A DNA stretch of 64,000 nucleotides from Staphylococcus chromogenes (GCF_029024625.1 NZ_CP118953.1:2108001-2172000); one strand, 5' to 3'. Numbered from the stretch's first letter, positions 18,062 through 30,501 are shown. Numbers and translations: made by a program. Notes: generated by a model not told the origin, from the letters alone.

Positions 18062-18439
18062 TTAACGACGTGCGCCTCTTCCACCACGTCTTGATTCTGT
18101 TTGACGCTTAATAGAAGTAAGTTTGTCCTCACTATCTTTTAAGAAGTTTGATAGTTTTTTCTCAAAGTCTTCTGGTTTTTGTGCCGGTTTTTGTCTACGC
18201 GGACGTTCTTTTGCTTTTTTGATGGATAAACTGATTTTACCATCATCCGCGATAGATAATACTTTAACTTCAACTTCATCCCCGACAGTTAAGTGATCTT
18301 CGACGTTCTCCACATAATTATCAGCAACTTCACTGATATGAACTAATCCACTTTTTCCTTCAGGCAACTCCACAAATGCACCGAATTTTTTGATACCAGT
18401 GACTTTACCTTTGACCTTACTTCCTACTTCGATTGACAT
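18062..18439 (-). CDS. yabR: S1-domain RNA-binding protein, YabR family
   Basis: The 125-residue product starts with one S1 RNA-binding domain (about 1-72, with VGSKVKGKVTGIKKFGAFVEL and GLVHISEV), followed by a basic, charged tail ending in RRGGRGARR. Proteins of this family (YabR, GSP13, CvfD) bind RNA and associate with ribosomes; the exact role in staphylococci is not settled. It lies between divIC and tilS, as in Bacillus. The basic tail suggests nonspecific RNA contact. It has its own ribosome site and a 219-base upstream gap containing the divIC terminator. Confidence 0.9.
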   Translation of the reverse strand: MSIEVGSKVKGKVTGIKKFGAFVELPEGKSGLVHISEVADNYVENVEDHLTVGDEVEVKVLSIADDGKISLSIKKAKERPRRQKPAQKPEDFEKKLSNFLKDSEDKLTSIKRQTESRRGGRGARR

Positions 18440-18576
18440 TGTTTGAATGCATCCTCCCGAGTTCGATATTTAGTTCTATTATACGTATCTTTCTCCATTT
18501 TCACAATGACAAATTGATGATTCACTATTTTATTTACGTATTTTACTAAATCTGTCTCTTTATCGAATGAATAGAC

Positions 18577-18617
18577 AAAAAAGCTGCCTCCCTACATCAT
18601 AAGACTGGAGACAGCTC
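18577..18617 (-). terminator. divIC terminator
   Basis: GCTGTCTCC pairs with GGAGGCAGC across a 15-base loop (one G-T pair), followed by six T on the minus strand. It lies about 40 bases after the divIC stop. The remainder of 18440-18658 shows no gene. Confidence 0.85.
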
Positions 18618-18658
18618 AAACAAATTAGTCCTTGCGCAATTTGTTCTATTGAATGAAT

Positions 18659-19048
18659 TTATTCTTGTTTCTTTTTACTTTCTTTCGATTGATCTTCAGG
18701 CAACTTAAAGATGACTTCACCGTCATTACTTAAATAATACTCATCACGGGCGACTTTTTCAATGTACGATGGATCGTTTAAGTTATTGAGTTGTTCTTTA
18801 AGTTCAATCTCTTTATCTTGTAATTTTTGGTATTCTTCTTCTTTTGCTTGACGTTGCGTTGATGCTTCGTTATTACTTTTAATTTGTGCAAACACCATTA
18901 ACAATAGAACAACAATAATCGCTAATAAGATGCCTCCAAAAACTGTAATACGTTTTTTGACAACCTGTTTTCGTTTTTCTTGACGGCGTTTTTTTGCATT
19001 TTTTTGCGATGTGTACTGATTGCCGATATTTTGAATTTTATCATTCAT
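18659..19048 (-). CDS. divIC: Septum formation initiator, DivIC/FtsL-like
   Basis: Bitopic membrane protein of the divisome, acting with DivIB and FtsL in septal wall synthesis. The 129-residue protein has a short basic cytoplasmic N-terminus (KKRRQEKRKQVVKKR), one transmembrane helix at about 35-52 and an extracellular coiled coil rich in Glu/Lys/Gln (about 58-95), the classic DivIC layout. It follows rqcP by 24 bases at the end of the pth-mfd-...-divIC run and is closed by a strong terminator. Confidence 0.93.
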   Translation of the reverse strand: MNDKIQNIGNQYTSQKNAKKRRQEKRKQVVKKRITVFGGILLAIIVVLLLMVFAQIKSNNEASTQRQAKEEEYQKLQDKEIELKEQLNNLNDPSYIEKVARDEYYLSNDGEVIFKLPEDQSKESKKKQE

Positions 19049-19072
19049 GCGGCGTCACCTTTCTTTGTTTCC

Positions 19073-19330
19073 CTAATCCATCCGTTCTTCTTTGACGACT
19101 TCATACATCCCTTTAGCATTTTCTTTCGTCGCGTGTTCATTGAGTCCAGTCACGTTAATCGTCACAATTTTTTGTCCAAACTGAATTTCAATGGTGTCGT
19201 CTACTTTAACATCTGTTCCCGCTTTGGCTGTTTGCCCATTCACTTTTACGCGTCCTTGATCACTAATTTCTTTAGCTAATGTACGACGTTTGATTAAGCG
19301 AGAAACTTTTAAATATTTATCGAGTCTCAT
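19073..19330 (-). CDS. rqcP: S4-domain RNA-binding protein RqcP (Hsp15 family)
   Basis: An 85-residue protein beginning MRLDKYLKVSRLIKRRTLAKE, an S4 RNA-binding domain. Homologues (YabO/RqcP) act with RqcH in ribosome-associated quality control, helping add alanine tails to stalled peptides on 50S subunits. An in-frame TTG six codons earlier includes the GGAGGG ribosome site, so the ATG at 19330 is chosen. The start lies inside the 3' end of mazG (14-base overlap). Confidence 0.94.
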   Translation of the reverse strand: MRLDKYLKVSRLIKRRTLAKEISDQGRVKVNGQTAKAGTDVKVDDTIEIQFGQKIVTINVTGLNEHATKENAKGMYEVVKEERMD

Positions 19331-20504
19331 GATGCCCTCCTCGTTCAATATAATCTTTCAATTGTGCTTCTGACAAATCTTGATTTTTGACTTCATCATA
19401 CAATTTTAAAAAATGTGTCGCAAATACTTTTTCAAATTTCACACGTTCAGGTTTACCTTCTGCTGCTTTTTGCTGTTGCCAAATGTTTTTCACATCTTCG
19501 ACGGTTTGTGCCTCACTTTCATCAAAAATGTGTGGATGACGGCGAATCATTTTTTCAGATAAGCTTGCAATAACTTCTCGCGTATCCATATATCCTTCTT
19601 TTTTGCCGATATTTGTATGCAAGAGCACTTGCAATAAGATATCTCCCAATTCTTCTATCATATGCCAATCATCTTCATGATCAATCGCTTCAAAGAGTTC
19701 GAATGTTTCTTCTAGTAAATAGCGTTTTAATGATTCGTGTGTCTGCACTTTATCCCATGGACACCCTGTCTCATCATCTACTAATTTTGCGATGACCTGA
19801 TCTGCAAATTCGAAGTCTCCATATAATCCGTGATCTTCTGTGACTTTAGGCACAATGACACTCGTTAAATTTGTAAACACATCTTCATGATCGAGTTCAT
19901 ATAATGCACACGTATAACGTTGGGCCGCACCTTGACGTGCTCCGTCTACAATATGCACCTTAAAATCATCTGGATAACGTTGCATTAATGTGAGTTTTAA
20001 ATCCCCTGCCACCATAGCACTGTACACTTGCGTGATTAATGTCGTCGTTCTCGGATTGAGTGCCGCTTCGGATAACGCAGTGGCATCTAACATCGTAAAC
20101 CCGTCATTTGGATCCACTTCGACCGCTTCAAATACATCATCAATGAAACTTCTGCCACCAATGACTTTCACTGACACATGATGGGCATTTGCTTTTTGAA
20201 ACAACAATTGTGTTGTCGTTTCTGCCACTCTCGGATGTCCAGGAACAGCATAAACGATATCTTCAGATTGTGCATACTTAAGTAATTCGTCTGTGATTGA
20301 GTCATAGACGGGCTCAAACGTATCAAACTGTTCATAAATTGCATCAAAACTTTCGATGTCGATGCCTTCAAGTTCAGAAAGTACGGGGTGTTCTTTCGTT
20401 CTTACGTAAATTTTTGATTGCGCTTGTAAAAAGCGATACACGCCTAACGGCAAATCGTCTAAACCATAATTGCCTAATCCAACAATTGAAATTTGATGTG
20501 TCAT
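19317..20504 (-). CDS. mazG: MazG-family nucleoside triphosphate pyrophosphohydrolase with methylase-like domain (YabN)
   Basis: A 395-residue two-domain protein. The N-terminal half (about 1-210) resembles tetrapyrrole (SAM-dependent) methylases, with VGLGNYGLDDLP and VYAVPGHPRVAE. The C-terminal half is MazG, with the metal-binding pattern LLEETFELFEAID and EELGDILLQVLLH. MazG hydrolyses (d)NTPs, including aberrant or signalling nucleotides; the role of the methylase-like half is unknown. It starts in a four-base ATGA overlap with the flippase stop, a sign of translational coupling. Confidence 0.94.
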   Translation of the reverse strand: MTHQISIVGLGNYGLDDLPLGVYRFLQAQSKIYVRTKEHPVLSELEGIDIESFDAIYEQFDTFEPVYDSITDELLKYAQSEDIVYAVPGHPRVAETTTQLLFQKANAHHVSVKVIGGRSFIDDVFEAVEVDPNDGFTMLDATALSEAALNPRTTTLITQVYSAMVAGDLKLTLMQRYPDDFKVHIVDGARQGAAQRYTCALYELDHEDVFTNLTSVIVPKVTEDHGLYGDFEFADQVIAKLVDDETGCPWDKVQTHESLKRYLLEETFELFEAIDHEDDWHMIEELGDILLQVLLHTNIGKKEGYMDTREVIASLSEKMIRRHPHIFDESEAQTVEDVKNIWQQQKAAEGKPERVKFEKVFATHFLKLYDEVKNQDLSEAQLKDYIERGGHHETR

Positions 20505-22030
20505 GACTGTCTCCTTTTCATCATCTCTATGATTTTATCGCCAAATGGTAAATGAATCCATTCTTTTTCGTTTAAAATGCGTAACCACACAAGGCTGATA
20601 AGCATCGCTGTGACACCTATCGTGGCACTGATTAACAACTCAACCAACCCACCAAATCTTGACATAGACGGAATCAGGTAATGTGTTAATTGTACACTAG
20701 CTGTCATGACCAATAAAGCGACAACTAATTTTAAATAAAACTTTCTTAATGCGATGAGCGTATAGATGAGCATAATGTGACGATGAAGATATAGCGTAAA
20801 GACGATAAGCGCGAGCACAGTAGCTAAACTCGCCCCTAAAATCCCCATCGTTGAAATAAAGAAGAGATTAAAAATCACTTTTATGAGTAGCCCAATGCCA
20901 AACCCAATTAAAATCACACGATAGCGATGTTGAACTTCAAGTAATGCAATATACATCATAATGAGTGATACAAAAATCACTGTTAACATATAAAGGGATA
21001 AGGTGCCAATCAAATCGTTACTTTTAAAGAAAACCTGATTAAGTAACGGCAATAAATTAATAAGGCCAATCGCACTGGCACTACTGATAACGATGGTGAT
21101 TTTTAAGGAGGCATTCGCATAACTATGCATTTGTTCGAACTGCCCTCTTTTTTGGGTATCCGTCAATAACGGAATCAAGACAAAACAAAATGTCGTCGTC
21201 ACAATTAAACCCATTTGTATAAATGATGCCCCACGATCATATATCCCTTTTTGGGTGATGGCATGATTAAATGATAAACCTTGTCCATGTTGCAACAGGT
21301 TGATAATCGTAAAACTGTCGACCACCTGCCATAAAATCACGATGAGTTGACTGAGCGCAAAAATCACTGTCGCAATGACAAACTGCCTCCATTGGATAGT
21401 TTGATTGAGCGATGGTTTAGGTAATTTGACACATCCCCATAAGAAGAGTGTCGCACCTAAAAAACCCATCGTAGAAGCGAGTATGGCCCAAGTCCCCGCT
21501 TGATAAATTGATAACTGATGTTGTGTGAAAAGCAATATAACGATACCAATCATACCGACCCGAATCATTTGTTCAATGACTTGTGAAAATGCAGGCGGAT
21601 TCATTTCAAATTTAGCTTGAAAATATCCTCGTAACACCCCAAGCATCCCTACGATTAGAAAAGAGACGCTCGCCATGCGTATCATCGGCGTGAGGGCTTC
21701 ATCTCCCATGATTTTCGCTATGCCTTCTGCGCTGATAAAAAGAACTATGCAACACAGCGCCCCTATTATTTGTAGGACCATCATTAATTTTTTTATAAAG
21801 GGGCGTTGGGCTTCGGCTCCCCCCAGTATTTGTGTCAATGCGCTTGGAATCGCATTACTCGCAAGCACGACACCTAGGGCGACAATGGGATATATTTGTT
21901 GATACGCATATAACCCTTCATCTCCTAGAATATTTTGGTAAGGGACGCGGTATAACGCACTTAAAATTTTTACAATGATGAGCGATAGAGTTAAAACGAC
22001 GACGCCATTAAATGCAGATTTAGTCGACAT
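20501..22030 (-). CDS. MOP-superfamily polysaccharide flippase (SpoVB/YabM-like)
   Basis: A 509-residue polytopic membrane protein with about 14 predicted helices, beginning [22 protein letters not shown] and containing the oligosaccharide-flippase signature [14 protein letters not shown]. Members of this family (YabM, SpoVB, MurJ, Wzx) move lipid-linked sugars across the membrane. In this genomic position staphylococci carry a relative of Bacillus YabM. Its substrate cannot be read from sequence. It overlaps mfd upstream by 11 bases and mazG downstream by four. Confidence 0.9.
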   Translation of the reverse strand: MSTKSAFNGVVVLTLSLIIVKILSALYRVPYQNILGDEGLYAYQQIYPIVALGVVLASNAIPSALTQILGGAEAQRPFIKKLMMVLQIIGALCCIVLFISAEGIAKIMGDEALTPMIRMASVSFLIVGMLGVLRGYFQAKFEMNPPAFSQVIEQMIRVGMIGIVILLFTQHQLSIYQAGTWAILASTMGFLGATLFLWGCVKLPKPSLNQTIQWRQFVIATVIFALSQLIVILWQVVDSFTIINLLQHGQGLSFNHAITQKGIYDRGASFIQMGLIVTTTFCFVLIPLLTDTQKRGQFEQMHSYANASLKITIVISSASAIGLINLLPLLNQVFFKSNDLIGTLSLYMLTVIFVSLIMMYIALLEVQHRYRVILIGFGIGLLIKVIFNLFFISTMGILGASLATVLALIVFTLYLHRHIMLIYTLIALRKFYLKLVVALLVMTASVQLTHYLIPSMSRFGGLVELLISATIGVTAMLISLVWLRILNEKEWIHLPFGDKIIEMMKRRQS

Positions 22031-25000
22031 AATCTAACTTCAGACTTTCTTCCATTGTTTTCGCTAAATATTTTAGGGATTCAAGCCATTGCGCACCTTT
22101 TGTGAGCGTTACTTTCATACAACCGGCTTCTACGCCGACTTTCATACTTCTTCCTAACGCTTCTGTGTTTTTAAAGAGCGCTTCTCCATCGATACGGTTT
22201 GTACCTTGTTCTGTTAACACCACTTCTACTGTTTTCCCTTTATCTTTAACATATTGCACGCCGACATTTAGGAGATGTACTTTAATCTCAACAGAATCTA
22301 ACAGTTGGGCCACTTCTTTCGGATAATCATTAAAACGATCCAATAATTCGTCTTTGACATCCATGAGTTGATCAATCGTTTCTGTCGCCCTCAATTTTTT
22401 ATAAATTTCGATTTTGGCTTGCTCATTTCGAATGTATTCAGCAGGCAAGTAAGCATCTAGGCGTAAGTCCATCTCAAGTTCAGGTGTGGCTTGAACTTCT
22501 TGGATGCCCCGTTTTTCATTTACCGCTTCTTCTAACATTTGAGAATATAAATCAAAACCAACAGAATCGATAAAGCCATGTTGCTGTTTACCTAGTAAAT
22601 TACCGGCCCCTCGGATGTTTAAATCACGCATAGCAATTTTAAAGCCGCTGCCGAGTTCTGTGAATTCTTTAATGGCTTGGAGTCTCTCTTCTGCTGTTTC
22701 ATTGAGCACTTTGTTTTGCGCATGTAAGAAGTAAGCATAGCCAATACGACTTGAACGTCCAACGCGTCCGCGTAGTTGGTACAATTGACTCAAGCCGAAA
22801 CGGTCTGCATCTTCTATAATCAGTGTATTCGCATTAGGGACGTCTACGCCTGTTTCGATAATCGTCGTTGTGACTAAAATGTCATATTCTCCATTAATAA
22901 AATCCAGCATCGTTTCCTCTAAATCACGTTCTGGTAATTGTCCATGCGCAACACCAATAGACGCTTCTGGCATCAACATTTGAAGTTGCTCTCGTTTTTC
23001 ATAAATAGATTGTACTTTGTTGTATAAATAGAAAACTTGCCCTTCACGTGATAATTCCCGTTCTAAAGCCTCTTTAATAAAATTGCCATTTTGTTCTAAG
23101 ACATAAGTTTGGACAGGAAAACGGTTTTCAGGAGGAGTTTCAATGACAGATAAGTCTCTTACCCCTAACATACTCATATGCAACGTACGTGGAATCGGTG
23201 TTGCGGTTAACGTCAATACATCCACATTGGCCTTTAAAGATTTAATCTTTTCTTTGTGACGCACACCAAAACGTTGTTCTTCGTCGACAACCAATAACCC
23301 TAGATCTTTATATTCTACGGTTTTACCTAAGAGTTTATGGGTACCCACAACGATATCTACAAACCCTGACTTCAGTCCTTCTTTCGTTTCGCGTATTTCT
23401 TTTGGTGTTCTAAAACGACTCATCAAATGTATTTCTACAGGGAAATCACGCATACGCTCAATCAGCGTTTCGTAATGTTGTTGCGCTAAAATAGTCGTAG
23501 GCACGAGAAAAGCCACTTGTTTTCCAGACATCACTGCTTTAAAAGCAGCACGCACCGCAACTTCGGTTTTGCCGTAACCTACATCTCCACATAACAATCG
23601 ATCCATAGGTCGGGCCCGTTCCATATCTTGTTTAATTTCATCAATGGACTTGGCTTGGTCTTCTGTTAATTCATATGGGAAATCCATTTCAAACGCATGT
23701 TGTTCTTCTGTATCTGGCCCAAATTGGTAACCTACAGATTTTTCACGCTCTTTATATAAAGCAATCAGTTCATCGGCAATATCTTCCACGCTACTTTGAA
23801 CTTTAGCTTTTGTTTTCTTCCATTCGCTGCCACCAAGTTTATACAATTTTGGCGTTTTATCTTCGGAACCGACATATTTTTGGACTTGCTCCATTTGGTC
23901 AACTGGAACAAATAATTGGTCTGTGCCTTTATATTGAATTTTAATATAATCGCGGTGGACGTCTCCAACTTCTAACGTCTCAACCCCTAGGTAACGACCG
24001 ACACCGTGGTGAATGTGGACAACATAATCTCCAACGTTAAGTTCTTGATAGGATTTAATTTTTTCAGCATTACTAATGGTTTTTCGACGTTTTTTGGACG
24101 CTTTCTTTTGTTTCGATTTGAAAAGTTCACGTTCCGTTATCACCACTAATGACATGTACGGCAATTCAAATCCTTCTGACAAACTCCCATCAATGATTGC
24201 CGCGTGCCCTTCTTCGAGTTGTGTGATATCCGCATTCAACAATGTCGGAACATGAATCTCATTTAACATGGCTTGAATACGGTCTTTTTTTGTTTCAGAT
24301 TCTGCAATAATAACCATACGGTAGCCTTGTTTCATATAACGCTGAAATTCAGAGGCCATAATATCATATTGACCATAAAATTGTTGCACAGGCTTACAAG
24401 AAAACTTCACCATATGATTTAGTTTGACAGACATAGAAGCTGTAAATAACGTGAAATAGGTCACTGCGCGCTGTGAAAGTAAATGTTCAATTGTCTCATG
24501 TACCATAAATCGTTGACCAATAAAGCCTTTACCAGATTCAATTAAGTTTTGTAAAAACTCTTCCGATTCAGCCAGTAATGTTTCTTCTGTCTCTTTGATA
24601 CGATTAAATTCATCAACCATCACAACGGCATTGTCTTTAAAATAGTCGAATAAAGTTGTTTCTTCGTCATACATGAAAGCAATCAAACGTCTTAACACTT
24701 GAGGGTCAAATAACTCATCCTCAACAATATTAAAACCGTCATATGTGTCTTTCAATTCTTGGCGTACCGATTTATCAATTTTAGGACGTGTCATTTCATA
24801 TGCTTTTTTAAGCTCGAGTATTAAATGTTGGCGCACTTCTTTCGTCATAATATAATCGTGTGCTGATGTAATATCCACTTGTTGCATGTTCTCAGAAGAA
24901 CGTTGCGTCTCAACATCAAATTTACGAATGGAATCAACTTCTGTATCAAACAATTCAATGCGGACAGGTTCTCCTAATAATGGATAAATATCGATAATGC

Positions 25001-25532
25001 CGCCTCGTAAAGAAAATTCTCCTATATTAGAAACTAAGGATTCACGACGGTAACCCATGTTGACGAGACGTGTTAAAAGCGCATCAACATCTATATCTTT
25101 ACCAACTTCAAGTTGTAGTTGATGCGCTTGCCACATTGCTTTGGGCGTCACTAATTTTTTTAAACCGTTAAGGGGTATGACAAATAACCCGCGACGCTCA
25201 TGAGCCAGTGCCGTTAACGTACGGACACGTTCGCTCATCAGTTCCGGGCTTTGCGTTGAAAATTCTTCGGTCATAATGTCTTGCACAGGATATTTATAAA
25301 TTTCATCATCTGGAACGAATTGCAGTAAATCAGCTTCTAATTTATCCATTTGGTATAAATTATTTGTAATGAGTAACACTTGACGATGACTGCTTTGGTA
25401 CGTTTCTGCAATCATCGCGGCTTTCGCACTCGGCATAAGCCCTGTCACAAGCACATTATCTTCTCCAACATGGTCTATCAATTCATTAAATTGTGTATCT
25501 CTATTGATTATTTCATTAATTATTGATTTCAC
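22020..25532 (-). CDS. mfd: Transcription-repair coupling factor Mfd
   Basis: Removes stalled RNA polymerase and recruits UvrA to lesions. The 1170-residue protein has the full architecture: an N-terminal UvrB-like module, the RNA-polymerase-interacting domain around 480-550 ([16 protein letters not shown]), then a RecG-like translocase with Walker [21 protein letters not shown], and the motif V/VI region [11 protein letters not shown] and QLRGRVGRS, and the C-terminal TRCF domain. It starts with GTG at 25532, sharing one base with the pth stop. Confidence 0.97.
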   Translation of the reverse strand: MKSIINEIINRDTQFNELIDHVGEDNVLVTGLMPSAKAAMIAETYQSSHRQVLLITNNLYQMDKLEADLLQFVPDDEIYKYPVQDIMTEEFSTQSPELMSERVRTLTALAHERRGLFVIPLNGLKKLVTPKAMWQAHQLQLEVGKDIDVDALLTRLVNMGYRRESLVSNIGEFSLRGGIIDIYPLLGEPVRIELFDTEVDSIRKFDVETQRSSENMQQVDITSAHDYIMTKEVRQHLILELKKAYEMTRPKIDKSVRQELKDTYDGFNIVEDELFDPQVLRRLIAFMYDEETTLFDYFKDNAVVMVDEFNRIKETEETLLAESEEFLQNLIESGKGFIGQRFMVHETIEHLLSQRAVTYFTLFTASMSVKLNHMVKFSCKPVQQFYGQYDIMASEFQRYMKQGYRMVIIAESETKKDRIQAMLNEIHVPTLLNADITQLEEGHAAIIDGSLSEGFELPYMSLVVITERELFKSKQKKASKKRRKTISNAEKIKSYQELNVGDYVVHIHHGVGRYLGVETLEVGDVHRDYIKIQYKGTDQLFVPVDQMEQVQKYVGSEDKTPKLYKLGGSEWKKTKAKVQSSVEDIADELIALYKEREKSVGYQFGPDTEEQHAFEMDFPYELTEDQAKSIDEIKQDMERARPMDRLLCGDVGYGKTEVAVRAAFKAVMSGKQVAFLVPTTILAQQHYETLIERMRDFPVEIHLMSRFRTPKEIRETKEGLKSGFVDIVVGTHKLLGKTVEYKDLGLLVVDEEQRFGVRHKEKIKSLKANVDVLTLTATPIPRTLHMSMLGVRDLSVIETPPENRFPVQTYVLEQNGNFIKEALERELSREGQVFYLYNKVQSIYEKREQLQMLMPEASIGVAHGQLPERDLEETMLDFINGEYDILVTTTIIETGVDVPNANTLIIEDADRFGLSQLYQLRGRVGRSSRIGYAYFLHAQNKVLNETAEERLQAIKEFTELGSGFKIAMRDLNIRGAGNLLGKQQHGFIDSVGFDLYSQMLEEAVNEKRGIQEVQATPELEMDLRLDAYLPAEYIRNEQAKIEIYKKLRATETIDQLMDVKDELLDRFNDYPKEVAQLLDSVEIKVHLLNVGVQYVKDKGKTVEVVLTEQGTNRIDGEALFKNTEALGRSMKVGVEAGCMKVTLTKGAQWLESLKYLAKTMEESLKLDYVD

Positions 25533-26098
25533 TAGACTTCACCATTATATCGATTCATTATATTTTCAAACTTTTCATTTTGAATGAAAGCTTCTACTGC
25601 ATCTGCTACATGTTCAATGACAGGTTGCATTGTTTTCATTTCTTCTGTAGAAAACTTCTGTAAAACATAGTCAACGACAGGTATGCGCGAAGAACGATCA
25701 ATCCCTATACGAATCCGTTTAAATTGTTGCGTTCCGAGATGTTGAATAATAGATTTAATGCCATTATGGCCGCCAGCACTGCCTTTTTGGCGTAACCTAA
25801 TATGCCCTTGTGCAAGATCCAAATCATCATATAAGACCAATATATCTTCTACATCAATTTGATAGTAGTCCATCAACGGTCTCAAGGCTTCACCTGATAA
25901 ATTCATATATGTGAGCGGTTCTAAAAACAGTACTTTTTCACCAAACAAAAATTCAATCGTATACGCACCACGAAATTTTTGTTTATCTAATTTAAATTGA
26001 TGCCGTTCTAAAAGATAATCTATCACTTCAAAGCCAATATTATGGCGTGTTTGTTCATATTTTTTTCCGACGTTGCCTAATCCAACGATGAGTTTCAT
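25532..26098 (-). CDS. pth: Peptidyl-tRNA hydrolase
   Basis: Releases peptides from prematurely dissociated peptidyl-tRNA, recycling the tRNA. The 188-residue protein shows MKLIVGLGN, the catalytic histidine in TRHNIGF, YMNLSG, and DDLDL with [11 protein letters not shown]. The start at 26098 lies seven bases after AGGAGG; a longer in-frame reading of six codons would start within the ribosome site. First gene of a tightly overlapping run pth-mfd-flippase-mazG-rqcP. The rplY terminator lies upstream (26185-26226). Confidence 0.97.
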   Translation of the reverse strand: MKLIVGLGNVGKKYEQTRHNIGFEVIDYLLERHQFKLDKQKFRGAYTIEFLFGEKVLFLEPLTYMNLSGEALRPLMDYYQIDVEDILVLYDDLDLAQGHIRLRQKGSAGGHNGIKSIIQHLGTQQFKRIRIGIDRSSRIPVVDYVLQKFSTEEMKTMQPVIEHVADAVEAFIQNEKFENIMNRYNGEV

Positions 26099-26184
26099 TA
26101 AGTAACCTCCTTGCACTCGTCACGCGCTTTTAATCACTATTCCATACTAACATATTTCAAGTAACACCGAGAGCTAAATGCTAC

Positions 26185-26226
26185 AAAAAAAGACATAACA
26201 ACGGCACTCGGCTCGTCATTATGTCT
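26185..26226 (-). terminator. rplY terminator
   Basis: AAGACATAA pairs with TTATGTCTT around a GC-rich loop and is followed by a run of seven T on the minus strand, shortly after the rplY stop. Confidence 0.85.
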
Positions 26227-26242
26227 TACAGAATGATAAAGA

Positions 26243-26917
26243 TTATTCTTCGTCTTTAGACGCTTCTTTATCTTCTTCTTCGCTTTCTTCAGTAGATTCA
26301 CCAACAACTTCTGGTTCTTCTGTTTCAGCGTCGCTTTCCATCGCAGCGATTTCTTCTTCAGTTGGTTCTTCAGTTGGAACAACAACTGATACAACTGTTT
26401 CGTCTTCAGCAGTTTCGATTGTGAAGTCGCCTGATACTTTGATGTCAGCCACAGATAAACTATCGTTAACATCTAAGTCTGTAACGTCAACTTCGATTGC
26501 TTCAGGAATGTTGTCAGGTGTAGCAGTTATTTCGAGGTTGAATAATGGTTGTTCAACAACGCCACCTTCGTTAGCACCTTTTGCTTCACCAACTAAGTTT
26601 ACAGGTACTTCTACAGTACGCTCTTCGCTCATGTTGATTGCTAAGAAGTCGATGTGTGTGATTTGGTTTTTAAGTGGATCGTATTGGTAATCAGATACCA
26701 TAACTTTGATCTCTTTTGAACCTACGCCTAATTGGATAACACCGTTACGTCCAACTTCACGAATTAATTTGATGAATTCAACTTCATCAACTTTTACAGA
26801 TACGTTTTTAGTACCGTATCCATAAACGACTGCAGGGACTTTACCTGCTTCACGGATTTTACGTAAATCACCGCGAGTTTGTTTACCTTGACGAATAATA
26901 GACTTTAATGAAGCCAT
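26243..26917 (-). CDS. rplY: Ribosomal protein bL25 (Ctc form)
   Basis: Binds 5S rRNA in the 50S subunit; in Bacillus the long Ctc form is a general-stress product. The 224-residue protein has the 5S-binding L25 domain (about 1-92), the TL5-type beta domain (about 93-185) and an extremely acidic tail of about 40 residues (many Glu, with [13 protein letters not shown]). The ATG at 26917 fits the conserved [12 protein letters not shown] start; an in-frame ATG nine codons earlier lacks a suitable site. It has its own strong promoter (27021-27049) and a leader with alternative hairpins (26950-26989). Confidence 0.96.
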   Translation of the reverse strand: MASLKSIIRQGKQTRGDLRKIREAGKVPAVVYGYGTKNVSVKVDEVEFIKLIREVGRNGVIQLGVGSKEIKVMVSDYQYDPLKNQITHIDFLAINMSEERTVEVPVNLVGEAKGANEGGVVEQPLFNLEITATPDNIPEAIEVDVTDLDVNDSLSVADIKVSGDFTIETAEDETVVSVVVPTEEPTEEEIAAMESDAETEEPEVVGESTEESEEEDKEASKDEE

Positions 26918-26949
26918 ATTTCGTTTCCACCTTTCTTCATGCACCTATG

Positions 26950-26989
26950 TGCAAGCACTTGCCCATCAACGATACGTTGCTTGCAAGTG
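26950..26989 (-). promoter_or_regulatory. rplY leader with two mutually exclusive hairpins
   Basis: In the ~97-base rplY leader, segment 26956-26962 can pair with 26983-26989, enclosing an inner CAACG/CGTTG stem (26967-26971 with 26975-26979). Alternatively 26950-26957 pairs perfectly with 26978-26985 over eight bases. The two foldings share bases and cannot coexist. E. coli bL25 represses its own mRNA, so an autoregulatory switch is a reasonable inference; it is not shown. Confidence 0.4.
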
Positions 26990-27020
26990 TGTATTTGTCC
27001 GTAATGACACGAACAGAAAT

Positions 27021-27049
27021 ATTTTACACAAATTTTACATATAAGTCAA
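27021..27049 (-). promoter_or_regulatory. Sigma-A promoter for rplY
   Basis: -35 TTGACT (27044-27049) and -10 TAAAAT (27021-27026), 17-base spacing, starting seven bases before the prs stop codon on the map. The expected transcript start is near 27014. I see no sigma-B type element here. Confidence 0.75.
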
Positions 27050-27055
27050 CATCGA

Positions 27056-28021
27056 TTAATCAAATAATACACTTACAGATTCACGTTCATAGACACGTAC
27101 AATCGCTTGTGCTAATAGTTCAGCGACAGATAGCTCAATGATATTATTTGGTTTTTGTTCCTCTTTTAATTGAATTGAGTTTGTCACAATCAGTTCTTTA
27201 ATAGCTGATTTTTCGATACGTTCTTTAGCAGGACCAGATAGTACAGGGTGTGTACAACATGCATAAACTTCTGTTGCCCCTTTATCTTTTAAAGCTTGTG
27301 CAGCTAATGTAATAGTACCCGCAGTATCAATGATGTCATCGATAATAATTGCAGTGCGTCCTTCAATTTCACCGACAATATTCATAACTTCAGCCACGTT
27401 CGGTTTTGGACGTCTCTTATCGATGATAGCAATCGGTGCTTTTAAGAAGTCGGCTAATTTACGTGCACGTGTTACGCCACCGTGGTCAGGTGAAACAACA
27501 ACATATTTGTCTGGATCAATATCTTTATTTTTCAAGAAATAGTCTGCCAAAATCGGCACACCCATTAAATGGTCGATTGGAATATTAAAGAAACCTTGAA
27601 TTTGAGGCGCATGTAAATCAAGTGCAATCATGCGATCTGCCCCAGCAGTTTCAAATAAATCTGCCACTAATTTTGCAGTGATGGGTTCACGACTACGCGC
27701 TTTACGGTCTTGTCTCGCGTAACCATAGTATGGGACAACAATAGAAATATTCGCAGCTGATGCACGTTTACACGCATCAATCATAATCAATAATTCCATG
27801 AGATGAACGTTCACTGGATTAGATGTCGGTTGAATAATAAAAACATCACAACCACGGATACTTTCCTCAATATTAATTTGAATTTCTCCATCGCTAAAAC
27901 GTTTCACCGTACATTTTCCTAATTCTACACCTACGTGATCTGCTACTTCTTGAGCAAGGGGTTCATTTCCTTTTAACGAGAAAATTTTTAAAGACGAATT
28001 TTTATATTCGGTGTTTAACAT
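27056..28021 (-). CDS. prs: Ribose-phosphate pyrophosphokinase
   Basis: Makes PRPP from ribose 5-phosphate and ATP for purine, pyrimidine, NAD, histidine and tryptophan synthesis. The 321-residue class I enzyme carries [22 protein letters not shown], the PRPP-binding loop [12 protein letters not shown] and [10 protein letters not shown]. It follows glmU by 75 bases, the classic glmU-prs pair, and starts after GGAGG. Confidence 0.97.
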   Translation of the reverse strand: MLNTEYKNSSLKIFSLKGNEPLAQEVADHVGVELGKCTVKRFSDGEIQINIEESIRGCDVFIIQPTSNPVNVHLMELLIMIDACKRASAANISIVVPYYGYARQDRKARSREPITAKLVADLFETAGADRMIALDLHAPQIQGFFNIPIDHLMGVPILADYFLKNKDIDPDKYVVVSPDHGGVTRARKLADFLKAPIAIIDKRRPKPNVAEVMNIVGEIEGRTAIIIDDIIDTAGTITLAAQALKDKGATEVYACCTHPVLSGPAKERIEKSAIKELIVTNSIQLKEEQKPNNIIELSVAELLAQAIVRVYERESVSVLFD

Positions 28022-28096
28022 GTTTTATCCTCCAATATAATTTAGGGTTTGGTAATTGATATTGATCCGTTTTGTTCATACATAGTCGTTATATAT

Positions 28097-29485
<1,389 letters not shown>

Positions 29486-29500
29486 TTACACTTCTACATA

Positions 29501-29530
29501 ATTATAATTTAAGCGAAGTGTCACTTTCAA
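29501..29530 (-). promoter_or_regulatory. Promoter for glmU-prs
   Basis: -35 TTGAAA (29525-29530) and -10 TATAAT (29501-29506) with 18 bases between them, 37 bases before the glmU start. Confidence 0.7.
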
Positions 29531-29667
29531 GACGTAAACGAAGAATTGAAGTGACTCTCCAATATTTGACTAAATCTTTTCATCATAATCACCTATTTTT
29601 TCATTTTTTGAAGTGTTTATGTATCAAAAATATTGATGATGTCTCAATCTCTTCACACCTATAAAAG

Positions 29668-29710
29668 AAGGGTTTTATGGCTGTTGAGACCTTCAACCAT
29701 AAAACCCTTT
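29668..29710 (-). terminator. spoVG terminator
   Basis: A perfect stem of at least 12 base pairs (AGGGTTTTATGG with its complement) followed by a T-rich tail on the minus strand, 16 bases after the spoVG stop. The 260-base gap to glmU holds only this and the glmU promoter. Confidence 0.88.
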
Positions 29711-29725
29711 CTATCTTTTCGGAAT

Positions 29726-30040
29726 TTAAGCTTCCTCGTTATTTTCTGATTCTTCTTGTTCCTGGTCATTTTGACTCGGAATGACTTCATCAGTTTCATC
29801 ATATACTTTCATTACGGCATCTTGAATTTCTTGACGCATGTCTGAATTGATAGGATGCGCAATGTCGCGGAATTCACCATCTGGTGTACGCTTACTTGGC
29901 ATTGCTACGAAAAGTCCTGAGTTACCTTCAATTACGCGCAAGTCATGGATGACGAATGATTCATCTAATGTGATAGACACTAGTGCTTTCATTCTCCCAT
30001 CCGTTTGTATTTTTCTAAGTCTGACATCTGTCACTTTCAT
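29726..30040 (-). CDS. spoVG: SpoVG, site-specific DNA/RNA-binding regulator
   Basis: Small nucleic-acid-binding regulator; in S. aureus the yabJ-spoVG operon is sigma-B dependent and SpoVG influences capsule, virulence and methicillin resistance genes. The 104-residue protein has the conserved beta fold [22 protein letters not shown] and [21 protein letters not shown], followed by an acidic tail rich in Glu, Gln and Asn. It follows ridA (yabJ) by 63 bases. I found no convincing sigma-B promoter in the ridA upstream region. Confidence 0.96.
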   Translation of the reverse strand: MKVTDVRLRKIQTDGRMKALVSITLDESFVIHDLRVIEGNSGLFVAMPSKRTPDGEFRDIAHPINSDMRQEIQDAVMKVYDETDEVIPSQNDQEQEESENNEEA

Positions 30041-30103
30041 GTAGTGAGCCCCCCATAGTATATAAGTTAAAAAATGTAGTTAATTAAGAAGTTCAAGTCT
30101 GTA

Positions 30104-30484
30104 TTATATATCCTTAACTTCAGCGATGACTTCGATTTCAATTTTAACATTTTTTGGTAAACGAGCGACTTCCACCGCACTTCTCGCTGGTTTATGCGAT
30201 GTAAAGTACGTGCCGTAGACTTCGTTTACCTTTTGAAAATTTTCCATATCTGATAAAAATACGAGAACTTTAACAACATGCTCTAAATCTGAGCCTGCTG
30301 CTTCAAGTACAGCTTTCAAATTTTCAAACACTTGTTTTGTTTGAGTTTCTACATCATCACTGACAATGTTTCCTTCTAAATTTAAAGGGATTTGACCTGA
30401 TGTGTAGACCAATCCATTCACAACGGATGCATGTGAATAAGGTCCTACAGCTGCAGGTGCTTGTTGGGTGTTAATTGTTTTCAT
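30104..30484 (-). CDS. ridA: RidA family reactive intermediate deaminase (YabJ)
   Basis: Hydrolyses reactive enamine/imine intermediates produced by PLP enzymes. The 126-residue protein has the family hallmarks [16 protein letters not shown], the invariant arginine in [14 protein letters not shown] and a C-terminal IEIEVIAEV. It lies in the conserved purR-ridA-spoVG order, 17 bases after purR. Confidence 0.96.
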   Translation of the reverse strand: MKTINTQQAPAAVGPYSHASVVNGLVYTSGQIPLNLEGNIVSDDVETQTKQVFENLKAVLEAAGSDLEHVVKVLVFLSDMENFQKVNEVYGTYFTSHKPARSAVEVARLPKNVKIEIEVIAEVKDI

Positions 30485-30501
30485 GTTGAATCGTCACTCC
30501 T

